Below, one piece after another: positions 53,238 to 63,619 of a stretch of 64,000 nt of DNA. Below the pieces are notes generated by a model. The model did not search any database and had not been told where the DNA came from. It saw only the letters and a program-made list of their open reading frames with translations. The DNA lies in the NCBI GenBank assembly GCA_037783415.1, contig JAZGTN010000003.1, positions 186,001-250,000 of the forward strand, read 5' to 3'. Made by a program: the position numbers and the translations under genes. Every line of letters starts with the position of its first letter. Position 1 is the stretch's first letter. Origin of the DNA: Leptasterias polaris (Eukaryota; Echinodermata; Asteroidea; Forcipulatida; Asteriidae).

Positions 53238-56200
53238 CTGAAAAATTAAAAAGGGCCCCTTGTGGAACTTTGAAAATGAACGAACATTCAAGATGAAATC
53301 AATAAAAAAAGTACATTATCATTAATCATTATGGCTATAGGTTTGGGAGAGCAGGTGAGGCTTTGGCGGGGAGGGCATTGTGGGAGAGCTCTGCTTGTGA
53401 GCCCAAATACGTTGTCAAAGTGCCCCAACCCCATTCCTCCATTGAGCTTATTTTCACTATTGTTACCCCATACCTTCGATTGCGGGTTACCCTCCAGATG
53501 ATGAACGCCACCGTCAGACCACCCAAAATGAGAACCAGAAATGCGATGGGTAGTATCACAACTAACCCTTGCCCTGAGGACTGAGCGCCTATTGGGTATA
53601 CACAATAAGATAATGGTGTCTCAATCAAAATCAACATTGAGTCAACAAGAATAAAAAACATAAAGTATAGACCTAAAGAATTCTACATAATTAATCAACT
53701 TTGTGATAAAGGCTACTTTCTAATTTTGATTTACATCTTAAATGGACGATCTCATGGAAAGCCAATTTTATGCATGTTTCAGGTATGTTATATGAGCACA
53801 ACACTGACATAACTATGTATACTGAAAAGGATATAAGTCATTGACTTATATAACAAAGAGCTCATTGTGGCATAACAGTCAAAATGCAACAGTCAAATTA
53901 AACATGGTTATTACCATTAAAACAATTCAAGGCTTCATAATTATAGTATTAGATTATTATACAAGCATTAGCAGGGGCGGATACAGGGGGCGTGGGGCGC
54001 ACGCCCCCCCCTTTTGCTTGAGGGAAAAAAAACACACATCAAGGGGAAAAATGAGGGAGAGACAAAGTTAATGACATAGGCCCTACCAATTTTTTTTCTT
54101 CAAAAAAGCTACTAATAATCCGTACCTCGTACACTTTGTTTCATTTGTGGACCACTATTACTATTAATTCACTGACAGACATTGTCTCATGAGGAATTAC
54201 ACATGAATCTGTGTGTGTGGACATCGTGTTTTTCTCACACACTGAACATATAAGCACGAAACACCTGCACATGCCTGGCGCGGGGGTCCGTGGGGCGTAT
54301 TTTTTTTCCCCAGGAGAGATGAGGCCACTTAACATAAATTTGCGTGTTATAATAATTTTTGTAATAAATTTAAAAAAGACTGATTTGGGTAGAAAACACG
54401 CCAATTTATGCTAAGTGGCCTCATCTCTCCTGGGGGAAAAAACGCGTCCGGGGGCGTGAAGATCATACAACCACAGCGTGAGTCGACCATGCCACCTGTG
54501 TGTGTACTGTGCAAAGAATTTTCTGGCTGGAGGTCAGCACGCGCGCGCGCTAAATACAATGTGACTTTTACAAAACGAACTTCGGAAACTAGTAATAAGA
54601 TATTAAAAAAAAGACATAGCCCCATGAATAGGGCCAATCCACTTCGTATCCTTGGCCCTAGAACCATTGCAATCATATTTTTGTGCCCGATTTAATTTTT
54701 AATCCGGGTTATGAAACTTACTGATCGAATGCTACTGTACTTGTAGAAAGCCCTAATGCTGAATTATTTTTTTTAAACATTACAGATCTTTTGGGAAAAT
54801 TGTTTGCTTTTCGAATCGCGAGTGTGATTTTTTCCCCACATAATACTTGCGCGAAAACCATTGTCAGGTTCCCTCAACAATCCACAACAGTTATATTATC
54901 AACTGCTGAAACTTTAATGGGGACCAGACTGATTCACTCAGCGCGCTGAGCGAAGGTTTTGTGAAATACGTGTAATGCGGTGCGCATCTCAAGCCCCTCT
55001 GCGCAAAAGATATTATGTAAATCAGTTTGGTCCCCAATAGATCGTATAAGTGTTGTGAAATTGTTCAGGGAACCCAACTAGTATGGTTCTCGCGCAAGTT
55101 GTTAATACGTGATCAAAAAATTCACTCTCGCGACTCGAAAGGCAATCAATTTTCCCCCAAAATCCGTGATGTTTTTAAAAAAATGTTTAGCATTAGGGCT
55201 TTCTACAAGTAGGCCTATATACAGTAGCATTCGGTCGGTAAGTTAAAAATTACATCGGGCACAACTATAGGATTGCAATGGTGCTAGGCCCAATTGGCAA
55301 GGATACGAACGAAGTGGATTGGCTCTATATGGGGCTAGTGAAGACAGCATCGTATAATCATGGTGTCTCACTCTGTTCAGAAAATCACAGATTGTTTTCG
55401 TATTCAAGAGAGAGGGTTAATATCCGTTGTGTTTCTTTCAAACTGGTAATTATCAATTGTGCAGGGCTGGGGGAGGGGGGGGGGCTTGGCCTCTAGGCCT
55501 ACCCTCACATTTTCGTACATTAATGTTATTGTTGCTCGATCGCGCTGTCACTGAAGACAAGCACAACTTGTTCTTATCAGTAGTAACATATTAGTTTTGT
55601 GTCACATTCTAATCCTCAAGTATGTGAAAACTTATAGACAAAGAGGTTAATTATATTAAAAATTGCACTATCGTTTGTCTCACCCAACAGTTTTTTCCCC
55701 CTGAATAAGTATTAATTGTAGCCTGCATTTTGATTTTTATAACTCAGGATGGCTGATTCAAATCAATGACTTCCAACTCGAAAATATTATTTTAATAATG
55801 ATCTTGCTAAAACAAAATTTGTTAAAGTGGTCAGATATTGCATGAGATCGCACCACAGAGCATCTAGAATCAGTCTGTTTCGGAGCATTTAAGCGGGCCC
55901 CGGAACCGGCCCATGCCGTAAGGGCTTCGCGTTACGCGCTCGTAGGAGCCACAAATTGCATTCACCATTTGCTGCTTGGTAAATTTTCACGCCTCCCCCG
56001 TTTGGAAAATCCTGGATCCGCCCCTGATTAGGTCATTTTTGGCAGAATCGCTTTCACTTTTGCAAGGTGAAAGATACATAAGTGCAGATTAAAGTGCATG
56101 TAAAGATATTTCAGAATAAAATGTTTACCACCTAAACAAACTTACGACGAAAGTGTACGAGCAACAATATGATTTATCAAAGATAGCAAGGTCAAGAGGC

Positions 56201-59200
56201 ATTTCTAGTGTACTACAAACTGAAATGCTGCTTTCAACAACATTGGACGGCACAAGTTTAGATGAGACTAAGTGCAATTAAAATGTCTTTTCAGATAAGG
56301 TCAAGGAAAACATAGCAAATGAAGACATAAAACGATGTTAGAGGTAAGGATCAATTAGCTGCATTCATAAAACCACAGAGGAAGGACCATAACACCAACC
56401 AGACCTTAGCCTTTAAAGGGGGAAAAAGCACAAGATATAAATCTATACGGTAGCAACGGTACAGGTGCACAATTGTAATACGCATTGTTTAAACGATTTT
56501 GTAATTTTCTAGCTAGTGGTAGATATGACACTACTGAAAAACACTTTAGACTTTATGCATGCACATTAATGACCACCATTATTATGAAAACAGATGATGT
56601 ATTCACATATCAAAATTGACATCAGCAATTTACAGTTTGGTGTGCAAGTTAACAACTTGATTGATGACAATATACTTGACATCTGTGTACTTCAGAAAAC
56701 CTTTAATAAGAAGACTTGAAAGTGCCTTTCACAACTTACGAGAGGTATGTTTGCATCCCTGCCATTTTATAATTTTTTCAAAGCACTTATATATATTATA
56801 GCAACACAAAAATACTTGAAAAGGGGACACTGCAAAACCTGGGTCGACACCATGGGTGTTGTCATATAATTATATAGATAGGCCTACCGAACAGCAATCT
56901 AAATAAACAATATATTGTGTTAACAAAACCAAAAATGCTATTGTTTTGGCAGAATTTAGTGTAAGTTTAAAACATTGTGTAGATTTTGAATCATTTTTGT
57001 GTGTATAATTATATAGATAGGCCTACCGAACAGCAATCTAAATAAACAATATATTGTGTTAACAAAACCAAAAATGCTATTGTTTTGGCAGAATTTAGTG
57101 TAAGTTTAAAACATTGTGTAGATTTTGAATCATTTTTGTGTGTGTAGATGTGACAACAACAATGGTGCAATTTTTTGCAGTGTAAAACGTTGTTCATAAA
57201 CAGCAAAAAACACACAATTATAAAATCATATTTAAAAGTTAAACAACTAAAACAATTAAATGGAAGAATATGACAGAATCCTTAAAACAAAAGCTTTACA
57301 ATAACTAAATACAAATCAAGGCCTGACGCAGTCATGCATTAGCTTTGTGATTTCTTTCAAATTATCTAATACATTTTCTCAAACTCCCAGTTGTTGGTAT
57401 TTTCTTTTATAGCTATTCACACACAAGATCATCAGAGTTATTACAAAATTGTCTTCATCACTGATAAAGTGGTTGACAGATATACTCACTTGTCTCACAG
57501 AATGTGCCAGTGTATTCACCCGGGCAGCTGCATCTTGTCTCACCCCCTCCAAGGGGAAGGCATATCCCGCCATTCAAACATGTTAAACCAGAGCAACTAG
57601 TGGCTACATCTGAAAAACAACAACAACAACAATTAAATCGAAACCTGCCCTGATGTCACACACTACTTTCAGCCATTTGCCTGCCATATCGGGGGTTAAT
57701 TTGCACGTAATGATATGGTGTTCTTCTGGCACGTTGAACGTGAAATCTGATCCCAAAATGGTATAAAACAAGATTTGTTATACTTTTGATGGGTCTAGTT
57801 TCTTACCCTTTTCACAGCGATGTCCGTGCCATCCCGCTTCACAATGACAGTACGCATCACCCGACTCCTCCACGCAGCTTCCTCCGTTGTCGCAGGTCCA
57901 ATATGTACATGCAGGCGGTGAATCTGCAGACCGAAAAATCATTAAAGTTCTCTATTGTACTAAACATATGTTTATTCAAACATTACCGCAAAGGTACATA
58001 TTTGGGTTAATTTCCTCACTCCTGTATGACTTTGTTCTGCTTTGTATTCAAATAAACTGATTTCAAGCATACCAAGATGCACCATATTTTAAAAAATATT
58101 CCTTTCGAAATGATTATGCAAGACCTAGGTTTGATCAGAACATAACATAAAAGTCCCTTCAAAACTGTTTTGTTGCAGGCCCTATTTTTGTTTTATTATT
58201 AGAATTTTAACCCCACAGGAAGACTCTCAAAAATTTGAACGCTTGTTAAATACCATTTTAAAAACCTTTGTTGGAAATTTACTGATGACTGTGCTTCGTG
58301 TGCAGGGTGCACAAAGAAACACTTCAGTACAGAAAAACTGAAAATGCATGTTTTCATCAAAAATGCAAGCCTACCACCAAAATGACCTTCTTGACCTGCA
58401 CTCTTAGTGTGGTTAATTCTCGACCTGTAATTGTGCCACACAATGACACAGGTTACACAGTTGGCATATATACCTAGTAATCAAAATATCGTCTTATACA
58501 AACAAGCGTACGTATGAGGTACCAATGAGGTACCAATGAGGTACTCAAGGCACTTAAACAAACAGAAACAATTTGAGACAGGTTTCTGAATTTTAAACCA
58601 TGAAACCAATTTGTGTAGCACCTTATGGGTTTACAAGGTGCTGCGGCACATTCAGCAGACACTGTCAGAAACACAGGGGGAACCACTTCTCTTATGCGAT
58701 AAGTGTGACTGGGATATTTTACGTGCGTAACACAACACACGGGACCAACAGCTTTACGTCCCATCCGAAGGACAAAGTAATTTTCGTAAAGTATCTTGCT
58801 CAAGGACACGTATTAGCGCCAGAACTCAAACTCCACTCTCATCAGCTGATCATAAACACCAGAGCTTGAGTCAGGTGCTCTTACCACTCGGCCACGACGT
58901 GCCACAAGGTAACAATTACTTCTTAAAGGGACACGTTGCCTTCGGATTGGGCGCTTTGGGCTATAACAAGCGTTTGATGTGAAAAGAACACGGTCGGAAA
59001 GATGTTTTAAAAGTAGAATACAATGATCCACACAAACATTCCTCAAAACTGTGTGGTTTTCCTTTTATTCGTGAACTAACACGGTCCGTCATTTACGGGA
59101 GTCAAGATTTTGACTCCCATAAATGGCGGACGTGTTCCTACTAGTCTTATTTCCAGTCGTAAAATAGCCTTTTGTCAAGGCCTTCGTGGCTTGGAGCCGC

Positions 59201-62200
59201 GATCCCAAGCGACTGAAATGGGAGACCACGCACGCGAGTGGCGAAGCCACGAGGGCCTTTTCCAACTTGTTTGCGGTTTCTAATGTGTTTCTTTATAATC
59301 TCGACTTTTGCTACCCGAAACGGTAGCAAAAGTCCAAACCAATCAGAAGTGCATAACGCACGTTTCATACTTCATGAATAATTCATTTAAAAAAACGCAA
59401 ACAAGTTGTAAAAGGCCCTCGTGGCTTCACCACTCGGCTCGCGCGCGTGGTCTCCCGTTCAAGTCGCTCCACTGTTTACAAAGCTGTCCAAGCCACGATG
59501 GCCTTGACAAAAGGCTAGTCGTAAAACGATGATCAGAGTGCTGCTGTGATGTGCCGTGTCTAAGTCATCATCCCTCCTGTCCACAATAAACTTGGTATAA
59601 ACAACACCGGTTGTTTTTCTCGGTTAGTCCCATGACAGTTTTCTTACCCTGATTGACGAGGTTTCTTCTTTTTGGACACGTCTTAAATCTGTTTTTTATG
59701 GCGATCCATTTTGACATATGAACGGTGTAGGTGTTTACATACACGTACACACAAACCGAGCTACGCCGCGTATTCGCGGAATAACCGGCCACATATTCCG
59801 AAAATAGAATACATGCAACACAGGGAGGTGAACAGATCAGCCATATTATACTCACCTCCCTGTACTGCATGTATTCTATTTTTCAGAATATGCGGCTGGT
59901 TATTCCGCGAATACGCAGCTGGCAATTTCGGGCCCAATACTGTGCGAGCTTCAGAGGTGAATGGTATGTTACCCAGTGTTCATCTGTTAGGTTTACCAAG
60001 CCACTGGCTACGGCAACAGCCTAACTACTGTTCATCGCGCATTTTGCCATTACATGGAAGATGGTATTTACGGCTGGAAATACATATACGTTTCGCGGGA
60101 AAGATGTCGAGGGGTCAGAGGCCAATGTTGTTGTTTTTTAATCACCAATCACCATTCACTAATTATTACACATTAAAGGTGTTTTATTGTAAGAACAACT
60201 CCTAATAAGGATAAGGAACACCTCTAAACAGTAAAATTTCATGAGATTTGAAGACAACGTGTCCCTTTAACCCTGTGGGACGCGTGACGTAAAGTAGCCA
60301 CATAGCCTAATGAGGATTATACTTAGCAGGTAGTCATGCATCCATGAATTCACAAGGGAACAGTTATCACAATTATAGGTCGTGCAAAACATGCAAACAA
60401 TTACATTGAAAAGTATAAAATACATTATGTTCTGAATAAATTAAAATATTATAACAATTTTTCCCCAGCAGACACAGCAAACATGGATATTTGTAGGTTC
60501 TTTTAATATGGTGCAAAAATCATGGGTTGGGAAGATGTTGGCCCAATTTCAGTCAAGTGACAAATAATATGAATTTCGATTAAAACAAAAACCAAGTTTA
60601 GACCTAATATTTTTAGCTTTGTGATTTATTTCATAATTTTATAATACCTATATTGGCTCAGACTCTCAGTACTTTTTTAATTGTTATACACAGAGAGTCA
60701 TCAAGGTAAATTGCAAATAGTGTTTTCATCTTTGATAAGTGGTTGACAGATACACTTACTTGTCTCACAGTTATTGCCAGTGAATTCACGTAAGCAGTTG
60801 CATTTTGTCCCGCCACCTCCAAGATTTTCGCATGTTCCGCCATTCAAACATGTTACACCAAAGCAACTAGTGTCTATATCTGGAAAAATGAAACAACATC
60901 AAAACCTGCAGTGATGTCACACGCTAATGTGAAAATTGTTTCTGGATTTGAGCAATCGTACTTTAAGTAAAGTCCTGAAAATAATAAGCACGAACAATGC
61001 ATTATATAGACCATGTGACCTGTGACATCACATGTTCACAAAAGAGCCACAGAGCCTGGACTCTCTGCAGGCACAGTTTGTACGCAGCTCAATGGAAGAG
61101 AACAATACATCTTATGTTTTATGGAGATTGCACTGTCTAATTTTTCTCAACTTTTTATAATGAAGAAAGGGGGGACATCTCATAAACTGTACAGCTGTTG
61201 CTTTTGTAACTCTTGAATTTATGTGAAATTTATGACACAAAGTGTAAATTTTCTCAATGGCCTGTGAGCTTGCCCGTCACTACTCTGTAAACAGAGGTAA
61301 CATGGTCTATTATGAGAATGCAAGTTTTTGTTTTGTTTTTTTTAATACATTTCATGCAATGAAAAAAGTAACAATTTAGTCACAATGGCTGGATAGCAAA
61401 AATTACAAACAATATAAGACTTTATGCATTGACGTCACCTTAGAGGTAAAACGATGAGGGAAAATTCAAAACGCACATATTTGTACGCACGGTACACAGG
61501 ATTGGCCAATGTACAACCTCCTTTTGATCTATATAACGCCCTACTCATTGACATCATGTGCATAAGGTATACAATACATAGTCATATAGCAATCGGCTAG
61601 ATACAGGGTGCCATACCAAAGATTTGCAGCCATTGTGACTTCAGCTCAATGGAAAAGCTACTGCATGGTGGTACAACTGCACCATTCAAATACTTTCTTT
61701 ATCTCTTGCCGATTACATATCTTCATATGCACTAGTCGTCATTAAGTTTACTTTTATGATGCCTCTATACACAGTTTAACCATAAATTGTTTTTCCTTGT
61801 TGTACTCTTATAAATTACATCACTGAGTTCATCATGAAGTTTGGATTTAGTAAGACAAGACATCTTTTCATTAAACTGATTTTCAATGTTTCTAGGCTGT
61901 CCATACAGATAGATAAAGCCTCAAACCAAGTTTGACAATTGCTTTATGCTATTTGAATCAAAACAATCGCATTTTTAAAGTTTAATCTTCACAAACTGAT
62001 AAATTCTAACGGACTGATAGCAGTAGTACATGCAAGCGTAAAATGATTTGTGTGTTTTTGTTTCAGTGAACAATGCACGAGTTCTCATTTTCAATACAGA
62101 TAGTATGATGGGTCTGGTTTCTTACAAAATTCACACTGAACTCCGTGCCATCCTGTAGCACAATGACAGACCGCTACACCCAAAATTGCATTACAGCTCC

Positions 62201-62968
62201 CTCCATTCTGGCAGGTCCAATCTATACAAGGGTCTGAAGATCAAAAATACATCAAATTCGCTATTGTATTTACACATCATATTGTTGAACAGAAAAAAAT
62301 GCATGATAATTTCATTTTCTATATACTAAAATAAGCAAGGAATCTGCACAGAGCATTACATGTTTGGAGTGTGAAACAATAACTAAGCAGGACCTTCCAT
62401 TGTTTAGACAATATTTGTGCCTGGAAAAGTTTTTAAAAAGTGGGACCATGTGAGGATAACGAGTATATACACTTCAAAAAAGACTTTAGCAAGGCCAGGA
62501 GTATGCAGTGACAAAGAGGCAACGGTGAAACACAGCCCGAGTTTTCAGCCAACTTCTTTGATGACCCAATGTATAATGTACCTTCAAACTCGCAACTATC
62601 ACCAACGAAACCTTCTTGGCAAGTGCAGAACACATCGTCTAAGTCGATGTAGCACGTTCCTCCATTCAGACAGGGTTTCCACGAAGCGCATGGATCATTA
62701 TGTTTTGCTGTACGAAGAAAGCAAAACACATAATGTATTAAAAAGCATCTGAGAAGACTTACCTAACAATGTTTGGTTTAGAAACAATCTTTGTTAAAAA
62801 TAATGTTAAAAATATTTGTTTAGGAATAAATGTTCACAAATTTGTACTTACAAATGTGGCAGTATGTTCCTCTCCACCCTGGGGCGCACAGGCAGACTGT
62901 TTCACCATGGTCGTCATTACAGGTTCCACCATTTTGGCAGAATGTGCCGCTACATGTGACAAAATCCT
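53213..62968 (-). CDS. gene C: six-EGF paralogue, partial, probably defective 3' end
   Basis: Recognised exons on the minus strand are 62,968-62,852; 62,707-62,582; 62,233-62,126; 60,879-60,760; 57,923-57,807; 57,609-57,490; the transmembrane segment 53,624-53,474 and tail 53,237-53,213. Exon 1 (signal peptide) should lie about 2 kb further right, outside the window. The EGF exons are all phase 1-1 with canonical sites and diverge from A and B at many residues. The third domain (62,126) has no counterpart in A or B. The acceptor of the transmembrane exon is GA where A and B have AG, and the tail exon stops after eight residues. A membrane-anchored product is therefore doubtful. A secreted product ending after EGF6 is possible. 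Confidence 0.75.
53474..53624 (-). pseudogene. gene C exon 7: transmembrane segment, acceptor lost
   Basis: 151 nt as in A and B, reading GQGLVVILPIAFLVLILGG, then WRVTRNRR. The donor GTATGGGG is present. The acceptor reads GATTTTGA instead of GATTTTAG at 53,625-53,626. The next AG (TTGAG) would shift the frame. The coding sequence itself is open and well conserved. Confidence 0.75.
53972..56026. mobile_element. 2055-bp foldback DNA transposon (hAT-like ends, 5-bp target duplication)
   Basis: The ends CAGGGGCGGATACAGG and CCTGGATCCGCCCCTG are inverted repeats flanked by ATTAG on each side (53,967-53,971 and 56,027-56,031). Genes A and B have the empty site (caagcattaggtcatttt). CAGGGGCGGATCCAG ends are common in animal hAT elements; a 5-bp duplication fits the hAT5 group. 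The interior is mostly one imperfect palindrome. It includes arms near 54,310-54,350 with 54,400-54,440, and near 54,620-54,930 with 55,025-55,340. No transposase is seen. It lies in gene C intron 6. Confidence 0.85.
56032..57480. other. gene C intron 6, right part
   Basis: Diverged copy of the 11,700-13,390 intron of gene A, lacking the TTAA-flanked MITE. No further exon is seen. Confidence 0.6.
56866..57141. repeat. 138-bp tandem duplication in gene C intron
   Basis: The piece beginning tataattatatagataggc and ending catttttgtgtgt occurs twice, 138 bp apart, with almost no differences. Genes A and B have it once, so the duplication is recent. Confidence 0.88.
57490..57609 (-). CDS. gene C exon: EGF domain 6
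   Basis: Counterpart of 13,398-13,517. Reads SCSGLTCLNGGICLPLGGG, then ETRCSCPGEYTGTFCET. Acceptor TTTTTCAG, donor GTGAGTATA; 120 nt, phase 1-1. Six cysteines kept. Confidence 0.87.
57807..57923 (-). CDS. gene C exon: EGF domain 5
   Basis: Counterpart of 13,777-13,893. Reads CTYWTCDNGGSCVEESG, then DAYCHCEAGWHGHRCEK. 117 nt, phase 1-1, donor GTAAGAAA. Confidence 0.87.
58513..58905 (-). mobile_element. tRNA-derived SINE
   Basis: On the minus strand the head reads GTGGCACGTCGTGGCCGAGT followed by GGTAAGAGC (A box at 58,894-58,884). A degenerate B-box region (gagtttgagttctggc) follows, then a body with tgtccttgagcaagatactt and ccttcggatgggacgtaaag. This body type is widespread in SINEs of marine deuterostomes. 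The tail has three copies of ggtaccaatga. Not a functional tRNA. Confidence 0.75.
59084..59131. repeat. short foldback, 22-bp arms
   Basis: gtccgtcatttacgggagtc and gactcccataaatggcggac pair with one or two mismatches around a 4-nt loop. Confidence 0.8.
59165..59517. mobile_element. 353-bp MITE with 9-bp target duplication (Mutator-like)
   Basis: The ends TAGCCTTTTGTCAAGGCC and GGCCTTGACAAAAGGCTA are perfect inverted repeats. GTCGTAAAA flanks it on both sides (59,156-59,164 and 59,518-59,526). The inverted homology extends about 130 bp inward (gaagccacgagggccttt and aaaggccctcgtggcttc). A 9-bp duplication with long inverted repeats is the signature of Mutator-like elements. Confidence 0.85.
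59768..59916. repeat. foldback element, arms about 64 bp
   Basis: The left arm gcgtattcgcggaataaccg ... cacagggaggtga pairs with tcacctccctgt ... ggttattccgcgaatacgc with few mismatches, around a loop of about 25 nt. Confidence 0.85.
60760..60879 (-). CDS. gene C exon: EGF domain 4
   Basis: Counterpart of 14,411-14,530. Reads SCFGVTCLNGGTCENLGGGG, then TKCNCLREFTGNNCET. Acceptor TTTTCCAG, donor GTAAGTGTA; 120 nt, phase 1-1. Confidence 0.87.
60890..62115. other. gene C intron between EGF4 and EGF3
   Basis: 61,013-61,310 is the long form of the segment whose inverted copies lie in the spacers (9270-9605 and about 52,200-52,500). From about 61,800 to 62,120 there is sequence absent from genes A and B. 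No other exon is seen. Confidence 0.55.
62126..62233 (-). CDS. gene C exon: EGF domain 3, not present in A or B
   Basis: 108-nt phase 1-1 exon, acceptor ATCTTCAG and donor GTAAGAAAC. Reads DPCIDWTCQNGGSCNAILG, then VAVCHCATGWHGVQCEF, six cysteines. It is closest in pattern to domain 5 of the same gene (W-x-C-x-NGGSC, CHC, GWHG-x-x-C). Confidence 0.85.
62582..62707 (-). CDS. gene C exon: EGF domain 2
   Basis: Counterpart of 15,574-15,699. Reads NDPCASWKPCLNGGTCYIDL, then DDVFCTCQEGFVGDSCEFE. 126 nt, phase 1-1. Confidence 0.88.
62852..62968 (-). CDS. gene C exon: EGF domain 1
   Basis: Counterpart of 16,146-16,262. Reads FVTCSGTFCQNGGTCNDDHG, then ETVCLCAPGWRGTYCHI. 117 nt, phase 1-1, acceptor TTATTAG. 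Confidence 0.88.
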
Positions 62969-63585
62969 CTAATAAAGGGAACAAACGTTATTGTCGGTTG
63001 TTGTAAACAAAAAACATCACACCCACACACACAACTGACAACACACACACGCACACACATGTTTGGGAATCTCGTAAACCGAGGCCTTCTCTTTTTTCTC
63101 CCACTGTTTGGACTTTAGTTTTTTTGAACGACGTCCCCATTCGTTTTGTACACGAAAGCGAAGCGAGGACATCCTCGCTCTGTCAAACACCCGGATCCCT
63201 TTTGTTAAAGTCCTCGGTTTCAACCTCGCTCACACACACCAACCATTTGAATGAATATGATTTTACTCCTTATTATGTTTTAAAACTTTACTTTACTCTT
63301 CTGAGTTGTTTAAAAAGCATTGTTTGAGTGACTTGTTGTTTTTACAAGCAAAAGGTACACAAACTTCTGAGTAATGTCGTCGGGAAATAATCCAGTTTAT
63401 CATCAATAAATGATAAAATGCCTTATACTCAGTGAGCATGTATAATTTCAGCGCCGTCCGACGTAGGCCTATTGCTTTTAGAGTTTTGTGTTTACATTGT
63501 CGGTGCGCATGTGCACTGTGTAACAGGGGACTTCGGAAAGGTGTTTTCTGGGTCAGAGATCGATTTTTGAGTTCACGGCCTAATG

Positions 63586-63619
<34 letters not shown>

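Larger units (their letters stand above)
58020..60325. other. 2.3-kb block of mobile DNA specific to gene C intron
   Basis: Genes A and B run directly from ccgcaaaggtacata to gcaggtagtcatgcatcc. Here about 2.3 kb lies between, holding a SINE, a 353-bp MITE and two foldbacks. The frames at 58,199-60,205 belong to these repeats. Confidence 0.75.

Noticed and set aside
54141..54695. Several open frames inside the 2-kb foldback element
   Set aside because: They follow the palindrome arms on both strands and show no transposase motif.
58860..58905. Possible minus-strand tRNA (TGGCCGAGTGGTAAGAGC)
   Set aside because: The B-box half is degenerate and it is followed by a long SINE body, so it is a tRNA-derived SINE head.
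59711..60205. Plus-strand 164-codon frame
   Set aside because: It runs through a foldback element whose two arms encode mirrored nonsense, has no domain, and no splice context.
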